A stretch of 64,000 nt of DNA from Kitasatospora sp. SolWspMP-SS2h (GCF_003259315.1 NZ_QLLT01000009.1:214957-278956); one strand, 5' to 3'; counted from the first letter of the stretch, positions 8,819 to 17,667 are shown. Program-made: numbers and translations. The notes: a model not told the origin generated them from the letters alone.

Positions 8819-9370
8819 ATGCCGATCAGCGACGAGTTCAAGAAGACCCTCACCGACCCGACCCCGCTGTACGCCCTCGCCGGCGCCGGCGACCTCGCGT
8901 ACGAGAAGCTCCGCGAGGTGCCCGCCCAGCTGGAGGCGCTCGCCGCCGACCGCAAGGGCACCCAGGAGCGGGCCGCCGCCGCCCTCCAGGACGCGGGCGC
9001 CGCGCTGGCCGGTGCGCAGGCGAAGGTCACCGAGGCGGTCAACGCGCTGCCCACCGACGTGAAGGAACTCCAGGCCAAGGCGCAGGAGTTCGCGATGCAG
9101 CAGGTAGGCCGGGCGCTGGAGTTCGCGGTGAAGGCCAAGGAGGTCTACGACGAGCTGGCCGTCCGCGGCCGCACCGTGGTGGACACCGCCAACGCCCCGA
9201 AGGACGGCGAGCCGCAGGCGTCGGCCGAGGCCGACGCGCCGGTCGAGGAGGTCGTGGTGGAGGAGGTCGTGATCGCCGAGGTCGTGGTGGACGAGGAGCC
9301 CGCCGCGCCGAAGTCCGCCGCGAAGAAGGCCCCCCGCCCCCGCAAGAGCGCCGCCGCCGACCAGGAGTGA
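8819..9370 (+). CDS. HbhA-like (heparin-binding hemagglutinin/phasin-type) protein
   Basis: This 183-residue protein is almost wholly helical and Ala/Glu/Lys-rich, with ALAGAGDLAYEKLREVPAQ near the start and a long heptad-like region to about residue 125. An acidic Val/Glu stretch (EEVVVEEVVIAEVVVDEE) follows, then a basic Lys/Ala tail (SAAKKAPRPRKSAAA). The basic tail is the part that binds sulfated glycans in the mycobacterial adhesin HbhA. The same domain family also coats lipid inclusions in other actinobacteria. A GGAGG ribosome-binding site precedes ATG 8819. Orthology rests on the domain and on conserved neighbours. Confidence 0.8.
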   Translation: MPISDEFKKTLTDPTPLYALAGAGDLAYEKLREVPAQLEALAADRKGTQERAAAALQDAGAALAGAQAKVTEAVNALPTDVKELQAKAQEFAMQQVGRALEFAVKAKEVYDELAVRGRTVVDTANAPKDGEPQASAEADAPVEEVVVEEVVIAEVVVDEEPAAPKSAAKKAPRPRKSAAADQE

Positions 9371-9460
9371 CCGGCGCGCGGCCGGAACGCCGCGCCGTCG
9401 GAGGCCGTTGACTCGGCCGGTGGCCGTGCCAGGATGGAAGAAAGAGTGAGGAGCCCCTCG

Positions 9461-9796
9461 GTGCAGATCCTGTACGTCAACCTCTTGAACCCGTTGTGGT
9501 GGGTCGCCACGGCGATCATCTGTTTCAAGGTGTTCGCGCTCGGCGACGCGGTGTTCCGCCGGGAGGACGCGTACCGGGCGGCCGACAAGAAGACCAAGGG
9601 CTTCTGGGTGGTCCTGCTGAGCGTCGTCCTGCTCTGGGACCTGCTGTTCGGCGCCAACCCGATCACCGGCCTGCTGACGCTGGCCGGCCTGGTCGCCGCG
9701 ATCGTCTACGTGGTGGACGTCCGCCCCGCGATCAAGCTGATCACCGACGGCCGCGGCGGCGGTCGCGGCAACCAGGGCCCGTACGGCCCCTGGTGA
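9461..9796 (+). CDS. DUF2516 family membrane protein
   Basis: This protein has 111 residues from GTG 9461, which follows GAGGAG at 9449-9454. An ATG at 9434 would add nine residues without a better ribosome-binding site. Three hydrophobic segments are visible (LLNPLWWVATAIICFKVFAL, FWVVLLSVVLLWDLLFG and LLTLAGLVAAIVYVVDV), with the conserved DAVFRREDAYRAADKKTKGFW between the first two. The C-terminus is Gly-rich and ends PYGPW. It is the positional counterpart of mycobacterial Rv0476. The function is unknown; the link to HbhA suggests a cell-envelope or lipid-storage role. Confidence 0.8.
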   Translation: MQILYVNLLNPLWWVATAIICFKVFALGDAVFRREDAYRAADKKTKGFWVVLLSVVLLWDLLFGANPITGLLTLAGLVAAIVYVVDVRPAIKLITDGRGGGRGNQGPYGPW

Positions 9797-9858
9797 CGCG
9801 GCGCCGGCGTCGGCGCCCGGACGAGGGCGCGGGCACGCGCGCGGACCACGACGGAGAA

Positions 9859-9886
9859 GAGGGCGGCCCCGGGCGGGGCCGCCCTC
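9859..9886. terminator. Bidirectional hairpin terminator
   Basis: A perfect 12-bp stem (GAGGGCGGCCCC, loop GGGC, GGGGCCGCCCTC) lies between the convergent DUF2516 and phosphatase genes. No T-tract follows, as is usual for streptomycete terminators. Confidence 0.7.
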
Positions 9887-10004
9887 CGGCGTCTGCGGCG
9901 GCGTCTGCGGCTCCGGGCGGGCCGGGCGCGGGCGGGTCGTTCGGCTCCGCCGCTGGACGGACGGACGGGCGCGGACGGGCGGGTCGGGCGCGGGCGGGCC
10001 GCGC

Positions 10005-11612
10005 TCAGCCCATGATCACCGGCACCGGGTTGCGCTCCAGCAGCAGCACGGCGACGTCGTCGGTGAGCGCCCCGCCGTTCAGCTCCTCGACCTCGGCGAT
10101 CGCGGAGTCGACCAGTCGGCCGCGCGTCAGCCCGGCGGCCTGGTGGTCGGCGATCAGCTCGATCAGGCCCTCCTGGCCCAGGCGCGGCGAACCGGCCCCG
10201 ACCTTGCCCTCGACCAGGCCGTCGGTGTACATCAGCAGCCGCCAGCCGGGCGGCAGTTCGACCTGGAGGGCGGGCCAGACCGAGTGCGTCGCGTCGCAGG
10301 GCAGCAGGCCGAGCGCCGGGCCGGCCTGGTCGAGCGGGAGCAGGACGGGCGGGCCGTCGGGGTCGAGCAGCAGCGGCGCGGGGTGCCCGGCCAGGTACAG
10401 CTCGGCGGTCTCGGGGCCGCCGTCCGCGGTGGGGGCGTCCAGCACGACCATGCAGAGGGTCGCGAAGATCTCGTCGCTGCGGCGCTCGTGCTCCAGCACG
10501 TGCTGGAGGGTGGTCAGCAGGGGCTGGCCGGTCAGCCCGGCGAACACCAGCGTCCGCCACGCTATCCGCAGCGCGACGCCGAGCGCGGCCTCGTCGGGGC
10601 CGTGGCCGCAGACGTCGCCGATCACCACGTGCACCCGGCCGTCCTTGGTGCGGACGGCGTCATAGAAGTCGCCGCCGAGCAGGGCGCGGCGGCGGCCCGG
10701 GCGGTAGCGGCGGGTGAAGGACAGGTTCGCGCCGTCCAGCAGCGGGGTGGGCAGCAGGTGGCGCTGGAGCCGGGCGTTCTCCTGGCCGCGGATCTCGGCC
10801 TCGACCAGGCGGCGCTGCGACTCGTCGGCGCGCTTGCGCTCCACCGCGTAGCGCAGCGCGCGGGCCAGCAGCGGGCCGCCGGTGTCCTGCCGGAGCAGGA
10901 AGTCCTGGGCGCCCGCGGCGACCGCGGCGGCGCCCAGCTCGGCTCCGGCGGCGTCGGTGAGCACCACCACGGCGGTGTGCGGGGCGCGCAGCAGCAACTC
11001 CCGCAGCCCGTCCAGCCGGTCGTCGGCACCGGCCGCCGGGCCGACGCCCTCGGCGAAGCCGTCGGGGAGGCCGTCGGCGAACCCCGGGACGAAGTCCTCG
11101 GCGAAGCCGCCGGGGGCCGGGGCGCCGTCGGTACCGGTACCGGGGCCGGAAGCGGAACCGGGGCCGGGGTCGGCGGAGGTGCCGGTGGTGGCGGGCTCGC
11201 CGAGGTCGAGCAGGACGCACTGGAAGTCGGTGCCGCGCGGCCCGCGGCGACCGCTGCCGGGCAGCGGCGGCAGGGCGGCGAGGGCCTCCCGGATGCCGTC
11301 CACCCGGTGCAGTTCGGCGTGCTGCCCCAGCTCGGCGGCGAGCGAGTCGAACAGGGTGTGCTCGGGCCCGTCGGCCTCCACCACCAGGACGCGGAAGTCG
11401 GCGGCGGGCCGGGACGGCTCGGCGGCCCCCGGGGTGCTGCGCGGATGCGGTATCGGCGCCGGGCCGGCGTTCCGGGCCGGGGGCTGACCGGCGGTCGGGC
11501 CGGCGGTCTGGCCGGTGCGCTGCGCGCTGTGGGCGCGGCGGCCGCGGCTGCGTTCGGCGGTTCCGGCGCTGCTGGTCGCGTCGGGTGCCCGCCCGTCTCC
11601 CGTAGCGGGCAT
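10005..11612 (-). CDS. SpoIIE/PP2C-type serine phosphatase with an interrupted receiver-like domain
   Basis: Product of 535 residues from ATG 11612, preceded by AAGGAAGG. An Ala/Arg/Pro-rich N-terminus leads to a response-regulator-like fold: FRVLVVEADG, then VLLDLGEP carrying the putative phospho-Asp. About 60 residues rich in Gly, Pro, Ala and Asp interrupt the fold before it resumes with VVVLTDAAG and GAQDFLLRQD. A linker helix (ALRYAVERKRADESQRR) leads to a SpoIIE phosphatase with GGDFYD, VIGDVCGHG, AGHPAPL, LLMYTDGLVE and LTDDVAVLLLER. These proteins dephosphorylate anti-anti-sigma factors in partner-switching cascades. No sigma/anti-sigma gene is adjacent, so this is an orphan. Confidence 0.88.
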   Translation of the reverse strand: MPATGDGRAPDATSSAGTAERSRGRRAHSAQRTGQTAGPTAGQPPARNAGPAPIPHPRSTPGAAEPSRPAADFRVLVVEADGPEHTLFDSLAAELGQHAELHRVDGIREALAALPPLPGSGRRGPRGTDFQCVLLDLGEPATTGTSADPGPGSASGPGTGTDGAPAPGGFAEDFVPGFADGLPDGFAEGVGPAAGADDRLDGLRELLLRAPHTAVVVLTDAAGAELGAAAVAAGAQDFLLRQDTGGPLLARALRYAVERKRADESQRRLVEAEIRGQENARLQRHLLPTPLLDGANLSFTRRYRPGRRRALLGGDFYDAVRTKDGRVHVVIGDVCGHGPDEAALGVALRIAWRTLVFAGLTGQPLLTTLQHVLEHERRSDEIFATLCMVVLDAPTADGGPETAELYLAGHPAPLLLDPDGPPVLLPLDQAGPALGLLPCDATHSVWPALQVELPPGWRLLMYTDGLVEGKVGAGSPRLGQEGLIELIADHQAAGLTRGRLVDSAIAEVEELNGGALTDDVAVLLLERNPVPVIMG

Positions 11613-11839
11613 CGGTCGGTCCTTCCTTTCCCCGACTGACCAACGGCTGGTGTCCGTCCGCAGTGCCCGGGTGGCACCGGGCATCGGGGGGCTTCCCGCG
11701 ACCATAACGTGATCTCCGAGGATTTCTTCGACTGAGCGGCGCGGATGTGGTTATTGCCACGCGTGTGGTGGCGGTTTTGCCTAGGGTTTCCGTGGCTTTC
11801 CGCCACGGCGGGACCGGAACTGACTGGAGGTGTGCGGCG

Positions 11840-12367
11840 GTGACACGGATCACGCTGGTGCAGGGTGACATCACGGAACAGCGGGTGGACGTGGTGGTGA
11901 ACGCCGCCAACAGCTCGCTGCTGGGCGGCGGCGGGGTGGACGGGGCGATCCACCGCCGGGGCGGGCCGGAGATCCTCGCCGAGTGCCGCGAACTGCGGGC
12001 TTCGCACTACGGCAAGGGACTTCCGACCGGTCAGGCCGTGGCCACCAGGGCGGGGCGGCTGCCGGCCCGCTGGGTGGTGCACACCGTCGGCCCGGTGTAC
12101 CGGGCGGAGGACTACCAGCGGCGCGCGGAGCTGCTGGCCTCGTGCTATCGGGAGTCCCTTCGGGTCGCGGTCGGGCTGGGGGCGCGGACGGTGGCCTTCC
12201 CGGCGGTCTCGGCCGGGATCTTCGGCTGGCCGCTGGACGATGCCGCTCGGATCGCGCTGACGGCCGTGGCCGGGGAAGACCCGGACCTGGACGAGGTGCG
12301 CTTCGTGCTGTTCGGCGCCGACGCGTACGAGTCGTTCGAACGAGTCCGGCGGGGGCTGACGGGCTGA
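11840..12367 (+). CDS. Macro-domain protein, O-acetyl-ADP-ribose deacetylase type
   Basis: A single macro domain fills this 175-residue protein: VTRITLVQGDIT, VVVNAANSSLLGGGGVDGAIHRRGG, the substrate-loop SAGIFGWPLDDAARIAL, and a C-terminal strand VRFVLFG. NAANSxLxGGGGVDGAIH is the catalytic/ADP-ribose-binding signature of MacroD-type hydrolases, which remove ADP-ribose or acetyl groups from ADP-ribose adducts. GTG 11840 is chosen because GGAGG lies at 11826-11830; the upstream open frame lacks a ribosome-binding site. It stands alone on its strand. Confidence 0.92.
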   Translation: MTRITLVQGDITEQRVDVVVNAANSSLLGGGGVDGAIHRRGGPEILAECRELRASHYGKGLPTGQAVATRAGRLPARWVVHTVGPVYRAEDYQRRAELLASCYRESLRVAVGLGARTVAFPAVSAGIFGWPLDDAARIALTAVAGEDPDLDEVRFVLFGADAYESFERVRRGLTG

Positions 12368-12727
12368 CGGGCGGTTCCTGCGGGCGGTCTGACGGTCTGA
12401 CGGGCTGGCGGCCTGACGGGCTTGACGGTCTGGCGGCCTGGCGGTCGCTCAGGGGCGGTCGGAGCGACCGCCCGAACGGTTCCATGGTGGCGTGACGGGG
12501 CGTCAACACGCCAGAGAAAATCGATAACTCGTTCGAGTGAACTGTCGAACGGGTGGTCGGATCGCCCCGCGGCGGGGACCGGAGGGCGGTCGGCCGGTCC
12601 GGGGAGCCGCCGCCGTTCCTGCGCCGACCGGGTGACCGCCCGTCCGCGCCGGGTGGGGCGGCGTCCCCGGCCTCCCCCCGCTGCCTACCGTGAGACGGCC
12701 GCTGCCGACCTCCCGGGATGGTGATCC
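12368..12727. other. Intergenic region with slippage-like repeats and an inverted repeat
   Basis: I see no gene here. Bases 12358-12450 are a degenerate run of CTGACGGGCTG/CTGGCGG-type units. At 12530-12551 a perfect inverted repeat, CGTTCGA-8 nt-TCGAACG, sits in a short AT-rich island (gagaaaatcgataactc), the most promoter-like spot before the surface-protein gene. It may be an operator. Confidence 0.45.
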
Positions 12728-13966
12728 GTGTACGTACGCGCAACCCGCCTTGTCGCCCTCGTCTCCACCGCGCTGCTGGCCCTGTGCCTGCTCCCGGGGA
12801 CGGCCTCCGCCCGGTGGGAGCCGCCGACCGGGCCGGCCGCCCTGGCCGCCCCGGCCGCGAACCCCCCGGCCGCGATGGTGGTCGCGGCCGCCACCGGACC
12901 GGGTCAGACCTACGGCGGCTTCGAGGCCCCGGCCTCCTTCGACCCGCTGTCCGGGTACCCGCAGCCCGGCTACAGCACGGCCGGGTACACCGCGACCGCC
13001 CCGGGCTTCGGCGGGATCATCTACGGCACCGCCACCACCGGCGCCCGCCTGGAGCTGTACTGCGTCGACCTCAACACCTCGACCGAGACGGGCATCCCCT
13101 ACGACCCCGGCACCTGGTCGCTGGCCGACGTGCCCAACCTCGGCCTCGTGCTGCGCGTCCTCACCCAGTACTACCCGGTGACGGGCGAGCCCGCCGCCGC
13201 CGGCAGCGACGCCCAGCGGGCCGCCGCCGTCCAGGCCGCCGTCTGGTTCTTCACCGACCGGTTCGTCCTCGCCACCGGCGACCCCAGGTTCGCGCTGACC
13301 TCGGCGATCGTCACCCGGGTGATCGGCCAGGGCCCGCTGTCCGAACCGGCCGCCCCCCTCGCGATCGACGGCCCCGGCACGGCCGTGAACGGCGGGATCA
13401 CCGGCCCGTACACCGTCCGGGGCGGTACGGGCGACGCCGTGCTCTCCGCCACCGGCGGGGACCTGTTCGCCGACGCCGACGGCACCCGGCCGCTCGCCGA
13501 CGGCGCCACGCTCCCGGCCGGGGACCCGTTCTGGTTCCGCCCGTCCGCGCCCGGCTCCGCCCGGATCCGGGCCACCGCCGCCGCCCAGAGCCCGGTGGGC
13601 CAGGCGTTCGTCTACGCCCCCGCCGATCCGGCCGACCCCGATCCGGCCACCGCCCAGGGGCTCGTCCTCGCCCGGGCCGCCTCCGTCACCCACCAGGCCG
13701 AACTGTCCGTCACCGTCAACGCCCCGTCCCCCAGCCCGTCCCCGTCCCCGAGCCCCAGCCCCAGCCCTTCTCCGAGCCCGAGCCCCTCGCCCTCGTCCAG
13801 CACCCCGGCGCCCAGCCCCACCCACTCCCAGAGCCCCGGACCGCACCCCGCCCTTCCCGACACCGGTGCGAGCACCCCGGTCCTGCCGATCGCCTCGGCC
13901 GCGCTGGCCCTGTGCGCGCTCGGCGCGACCGTCCTGGTGCTCTCCCGCAAGCGCCGGCGCCACTGA
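12728..13966 (+). CDS. Thioester-domain (TED/TQXA) surface protein with LPDTG sorting signal
   Basis: This 412-residue protein has an N-terminal signal peptide (LVALVSTALLALCLLPGTASA) and an adhesin-like domain containing LELYCVDLN (C112) and VQAAVWFFTD (Q169). A Cys paired with Q-x-A-[VI]-W is the hallmark of Gram-positive thioester domains that make an internal Cys-Gln bond and capture host or surface nucleophiles. A second beta domain, a Ser/Pro stalk (residues ~337-365), LPDTG (376-380), a hydrophobic helix and an RKRRRH tail follow, which is a class E-like sortase substrate layout. The start is GTG 12728. No sortase is nearby. Confidence 0.85.
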   Translation: MYVRATRLVALVSTALLALCLLPGTASARWEPPTGPAALAAPAANPPAAMVVAAATGPGQTYGGFEAPASFDPLSGYPQPGYSTAGYTATAPGFGGIIYGTATTGARLELYCVDLNTSTETGIPYDPGTWSLADVPNLGLVLRVLTQYYPVTGEPAAAGSDAQRAAAVQAAVWFFTDRFVLATGDPRFALTSAIVTRVIGQGPLSEPAAPLAIDGPGTAVNGGITGPYTVRGGTGDAVLSATGGDLFADADGTRPLADGATLPAGDPFWFRPSAPGSARIRATAAAQSPVGQAFVYAPADPADPDPATAQGLVLARAASVTHQAELSVTVNAPSPSPSPSPSPSPSPSPSPSPSPSSSTPAPSPTHSQSPGPHPALPDTGASTPVLPIASAALALCALGATVLVLSRKRRRH

Positions 13967-14020
13967 GCCCCCGGCCAGGGCGCCGCTGACGCCGCCGCCG
14001 GACCCGTGCCCCACCGGGTG

Positions 14021-14055
14021 ACGGGCCGCCGCCCGACCGCCGGGCGGCGGCCCGT
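14021..14055. terminator. Bidirectional hairpin terminator
   Basis: A perfect 15-bp stem (ACGGGCCGCCGCCCG, 5-nt loop, CGGGCGGCGGCCCGT) lies between the convergent surface-protein and methyltransferase genes. Confidence 0.75.
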
Positions 14056-14110
14056 TCCGCGTGCCCGGCGGGGCGCACGGCCCGTGCGGACCGGCCCGGA
14101 CCGGCCGGGC

Positions 14111-14935
14111 TCAGCGTGGGGCCAGCGCGGCCCAGTCCACCGTCAGCTCGCCCTGCCGCCGCCGGGCAGGGGCGTCCCGCAGCGGCCAGTCCGCGGCCAG
14201 CGCCGCGCAGGTCGCCGCCCAGCGCTGCCGGGCCCCGAACGCCCCCAGCGGCGCGGCCGCCGCCCAGGCCCGGTCGAAGTCGCGCAGGAAGGAGTGCACC
14301 GGGCGCCCCGGCACGTTGTGGTGGATCAGCGCCTTCGGCAGCCGCTCGGCCAGGTCGGACGGCCGCTCCAGGCCGGCCAGCCGGGCCGCGAAGGTCACCG
14401 TGCGCGGCCCCTCCGGGCCGAGCGCCACCCAGACGTGCCGCCGCCCGATCTCGTCGCAGGTGCCCTCCACCAGCAGCCCGTCCGGGGCCAGCCGCCCGCA
14501 CAGCCGGGCCCACACCTCGGCCACCTGGTCCTCGTCGTACTGCCGCAGCACGTTCGCCGCCCGGATCAGCTGGGCCCGCGCCCCGCCGTCCAGCGGCACC
14601 TCGAAGCCGCCCCGGCGGAACTCCAGCAGCGGCGGCTCGGCCATCGGCAGCGCCGCCGCGACCCGGGCCGGGTCGATCTCGATCCCGACCACCCGGACGT
14701 CCGCCCGCACCGCCCGCAGCCGCGCGGACAGCTCCACCGCCGTCCACGGCGCCGCGCCGTACCCCAGGTCCACCGCGACCGGCGGGGCCGCCGACGCCCG
14801 CAGCGCCCGGCCCGCGGTGTACGCGATCCACCGGTCCATCCGCCGCAGCCGGTTGGTGTTCGTGGTGCCCCGGGTGATCGTCCCCACCGGCCGGCTCGAC
14901 CGGCCCCGGGACAGCGGCGTGTCGCGTACGGCCAT
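14111..14935 (-). CDS. Class I SAM-dependent methyltransferase-like protein
   Basis: This 274-residue protein contains [17 protein letters not shown] (a glycine-rich SAM-binding loop after a beta strand), [14 protein letters not shown] (strand 2 ending in the acidic ribose contact) and [22 protein letters not shown] just before the Rossmann core is typical of a conserved actinobacterial family usually encoded beside mshA. ATG 14935 is chosen because the open frame upstream is unlike coding sequence. It is divergent from mshA with about 200 bases between. The substrate is unknown. Confidence 0.75.
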   Translation of the reverse strand: MAVRDTPLSRGRSSRPVGTITRGTTNTNRLRRMDRWIAYTAGRALRASAAPPVAVDLGYGAAPWTAVELSARLRAVRADVRVVGIEIDPARVAAALPMAEPPLLEFRRGGFEVPLDGGARAQLIRAANVLRQYDEDQVAEVWARLCGRLAPDGLLVEGTCDEIGRRHVWVALGPEGPRTVTFAARLAGLERPSDLAERLPKALIHHNVPGRPVHSFLRDFDRAWAAAAPLGAFGARQRWAATCAALAADWPLRDAPARRRQGELTVDWAALAPR

Positions 14936-15141
14936 GGGCACCAAGCGTACGCAGCCGGTCCGCCCGTGCCGACGCCCGCACCCGTGCCGGCACCCGTACC
15001 CACTCCGCGTCCGCTGGCGGGAATACGACGACGCGTTCCCCGGTTGCCCTGGCTGACGTCCCTCCGCCCGCTGCCGCCGGCCGCGGGCGGCGGCACGAGA
15101 AGAGCAGACCAGACGGCCGGCGCACAGGGAGGCTTCCGCAG

Positions 15142-16494
15142 GTGACCCAGCACCTCGTCCGCACGTCCCGCCGGGAGCCGCGCCGCACCGCACCCGCGGC
15201 ACCCGCCGCGACCGCGCCCCCCGCCCCGGCCCGCGCCCGCCGGCCGCGCCGGATCGCGATGCTGAGCGTCCACACCTCGCCGCTGCACCAGCCCGGCACG
15301 GGGGACGCCGGCGGGATGAACGTGTACATCGTGGAGCTGGCCAAGCGCCTCGCCGAGCTGGACATCGAGGTCGAGGTGTTCACCCGCGCCGTCAGCTCGG
15401 ACGACCCGCCCGCCGTCGAACTCGCCCCCGGCGTGCTGGTCCGGCATGTCACGGCCGGGCCGTACGAGGGCCTGTTCAAGGAGGACCTGCCGGCCCAGCT
15501 GTGCGCCTTCACGCACGGCGTGCTGCGCACCGAGGCCGGCCACCGCCCCGGCTACTACGACCTGGTGCACTCGCACTACTGGCTCTCCGGCCAGGTCGGC
15601 TGGCTGGCCGCCGAGCGCTGGGGCGTCCCGCTGGTGCACACCATGCACACCATGGCCAAGGTGAAGAACGCGGCGCTCGCCGAGGGCGACACCCCGGAGC
15701 CCGCCGCCCGGGTGATCGGCGAGACCCAGGTGGTCGGCGCCGCCGACCGGCTGATCGCCAACACCGCGGAGGAGGCCGCCGCGCTGGCCCACCACTACGC
15801 CGCCCGCCCCGACCAGCTGGCCGTCGTCCACCCCGGCGTGAACCTGGACGTCTTCCGCCCCGACGGCCCCGACTCCCGGGCCGCCGCCCGGGCCCGGCTC
15901 GGCCTGCCGCAGGGCGCGGCGGTGCTGCTGTTCGCGGGCCGGATACAGCCCCTCAAGGCGCCCGACGTCCTGCTCAAGGCCGTCGCCCGGCTGCTGGACC
16001 GGCACCCCCGGCTGCGCGAGCGCCTGGTCGTCCCGGTGGTCGGCGGCCCCTCCGGCACCGGCCTGGCCCGCCCCGAGAGCCTGCACAAGCTGGCCGCCCA
16101 GCTCGGCATCGGCGACGTGGTCCGCTTCCACCCGCCGGTCGACCAGCTCCGCCTGGCCGACTGGTACCGGGCCGCCACCGCCCTGGTGATGCCCTCCCAC
16201 AGCGAGTCCTTCGGCCTGGTCGCCCTGGAGGCCCAGGCCTGCGGCACCCCCGTGGTCGCCGCCGCCGTCGGCGGCCTCCCGGTCGCCGTCCGCGACGGCC
16301 GCACCGGCACCCTCGTCCCCGGCCACGACCCGGAAGCCTGGGCCCGCGCCCTGCACCCCTACGTCGCCGACCCCTCCCTCACCCCCGTCCGGGGCGCCGC
16401 CGCCGCCCGCCACGCCGCCGCCTTCGGCTGGCTCACCGCGGCCGGCGCCACCGCGGAGGTCTACACGGGGGCGATGTCCGCGGCCCGGGTCTGA
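15142..16494 (+). CDS. mshA: D-inositol-3-phosphate glycosyltransferase (mycothiol synthesis)
   Basis: This 450-residue GT4 enzyme has [20 protein letters not shown] near the N-terminus (acceptor and UDP binding), [29 protein letters not shown] and the GT4 donor motif [23 protein letters not shown]. MshA joins N-acetylglucosamine to inositol-3-phosphate, the first step of mycothiol. About 35 residues of Arg/Ala-rich leader precede the first strand ([11 protein letters not shown]). GTG 15142 follows GGGAGG at a somewhat long spacing. The following genes (ybjN, gpm, phoU, phoRP) are the usual streptomycete neighbours. Confidence 0.95.
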   Translation: MTQHLVRTSRREPRRTAPAAPAATAPPAPARARRPRRIAMLSVHTSPLHQPGTGDAGGMNVYIVELAKRLAELDIEVEVFTRAVSSDDPPAVELAPGVLVRHVTAGPYEGLFKEDLPAQLCAFTHGVLRTEAGHRPGYYDLVHSHYWLSGQVGWLAAERWGVPLVHTMHTMAKVKNAALAEGDTPEPAARVIGETQVVGAADRLIANTAEEAAALAHHYAARPDQLAVVHPGVNLDVFRPDGPDSRAAARARLGLPQGAAVLLFAGRIQPLKAPDVLLKAVARLLDRHPRLRERLVVPVVGGPSGTGLARPESLHKLAAQLGIGDVVRFHPPVDQLRLADWYRAATALVMPSHSESFGLVALEAQACGTPVVAAAVGGLPVAVRDGRTGTLVPGHDPEAWARALHPYVADPSLTPVRGAAAARHAAAFGWLTAAGATAEVYTGAMSAARV

Positions 16495-16518
16495 CGCGAC
16501 GGCCCGGGTCTGACGCGA
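16481..16518 (+). repeat. Tandem 19-bp duplication across the mshA stop codon
   Basis: CGGCCCGGGTCTGACGCGA occurs twice, head to tail, at 16481-16499 and 16500-16518, followed by degenerate copies to about 16560. The first copy includes the last mshA codons and the TGA, so this looks like replication slippage just outside the gene. Confidence 0.6.
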
Positions 16519-16616
16519 GGGCGGGCGTCCGACGTGACGGCCCGGGTCCGGCGTGACGGCGCGCACACGGGGTCCCGCGGGCGCGCGTCGGCCGACCGGG
16601 GGGCTAGCGTGGGGCC

Positions 16617-17132
16617 ATGGCTGCCAAGGACGACGCACTCACCCTCCTGCGCGCCGCGCTCGACCAGGCCGGGGTGGCCTGGGAGCCGGCCGCCGCCGAT
16701 CCGTACACCGTGGTCGCCGCGCTGCCGGGGACGCGCAAGCTCTCCACGGCGTGCGCGCTGCGGATCGGGGACCACACGCTGTCGGTGAACGCGTTCGTGA
16801 TCCGGCGGCCGGACGAGAACCACGAGGCGTTCCACCGCTGGCTGCTGGAGCGCAACACCAGGATGTTCGGCGTCGCGTACGCGGTCGACCCGCTCGGCGA
16901 CGTCTACCTGGTCGGCCGGCTGCCGCTGGAGGCGCTGACCCCGGACGCGGTGGACCGGCTGCTGGGCAGCGTGCTGGAGCACGCCGACGAGCCGTTCAAC
17001 ACCCTGCTGGAGCTGGGCTTTGCGACCGCGATCCGGCGCGAGTGGGAGTGGCGCACCAAGCGCGGCGAATCCACCCGCAACCTCGCGGAGTTCGCGCACC
17101 TGGCGAGCGGGAACCCGCCCGCCGGGGACTGA
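16617..17132 (+). CDS. YbjN domain-containing protein
   Basis: This 171-residue protein has the mixed alpha/beta pattern of YbjN/type III chaperone-like folds. The N-terminal helix LTLLRAALDQAGVAWEP is followed by strands VAALPGTRKLSTACALRIGDHTLSVNAFVIRRPDE, a WLLERNTRMFGVAYAVDPLGDVYLVGRLPLE segment and a terminal helix pair. It is encoded after mshA in many streptomycetes. Its role is not established; the fold suggests a cytosolic protein-binding factor. Confidence 0.85.
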   Translation: MAAKDDALTLLRAALDQAGVAWEPAAADPYTVVAALPGTRKLSTACALRIGDHTLSVNAFVIRRPDENHEAFHRWLLERNTRMFGVAYAVDPLGDVYLVGRLPLEALTPDAVDRLLGSVLEHADEPFNTLLELGFATAIRREWEWRTKRGESTRNLAEFAHLASGNPPAGD

Positions 17133-17163
17133 GCCGGGTATCCTCCCGGCCGGGGAGGAAACC

Positions 17164-17649
17164 ATGGACACCGAATTCGCCGGACCTGCCGAATCCGCCG
17201 CCGCACAACGGAAGTTGGCCTGGCTGGAGGCCGAGCTCGACGCCGAGCTGAAGGAGCGCCGACGCCGCCGCGACTGGGACCGGCGGCGCGCCCTGACCCT
17301 GCAACTGGCCACCGTCAGCCTGTCCGCCCTGGTCACCGTGCTGCTCGGCCTGAAGGTCGGCGAGCCCGCCGCCAGCCGGCTCTCCGACATCGCGCTGGTC
17401 ACCGGCGCGCTGGTCACCGTGCTGGCCGCCTGGGCGGCGTTCTTCGGCTACCGCACGCTCTGGATCCAGCGCGCCGACACCGTCCACCGGCTGAACTCGC
17501 TGCGCCGCCGCCTCGGCCTGCTGAAGGCCGAGTACGGGGACGCGGTGCCGGAGCCGGTCCGGCTGCTGCCGCTGATCGACGAGTACCAGGCGATCCTGGA
17601 GGACGACCACGACTCCTGGGTCCGGCTGCGGCAGAGCGAGGCCGGCTGA
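17164..17649 (+). CDS. Two-TM membrane protein, DUF4231/SLATT-like
   Basis: This 161-residue protein starts at ATG 17164 behind GGGGAGGAA. It has an N-terminal charged helix (KLAWLEAELDAELKERRRRRDWD), two transmembrane helices (LQLATVSLSALVTVLLGL; IALVTGALVTVLAAWAAFF), then a cytoplasmic helical tail with LWIQRADTVHRLNSLRRRLGLLKAEYGD and ILEDDHDSWVRLRQ. Two TM helices followed by W-x5-R-x6-L-x9-Y and a late acidic/Trp helix is the architecture of DUF4231/SLATT proteins, some of which act as pore-forming effectors in nucleotide-signalling defence. No nucleotide synthase is adjacent, so the defence role is unproven. Confidence 0.55.
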   Translation: MDTEFAGPAESAAAQRKLAWLEAELDAELKERRRRRDWDRRRALTLQLATVSLSALVTVLLGLKVGEPAASRLSDIALVTGALVTVLAAWAAFFGYRTLWIQRADTVHRLNSLRRRLGLLKAEYGDAVPEPVRLLPLIDEYQAILEDDHDSWVRLRQSEAG

Positions 17650-17667
17650 GGGTCCGCCGGGGCCCGT

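Noticed and set aside
12368..12520. Small gene in the CTGACGGGCTG-type repeat tract
   Set aside because: All frames give repetitive Gly/Arg/Thr sequence that follows the DNA repeat; no start with a ribosome-binding site.
13730..13830. CRISPR-like or satellite array
   Set aside because: The repeats encode the Ser/Pro stalk of the surface protein, with no spacers between regular repeats. No CRISPR array or cas gene is present in the window.
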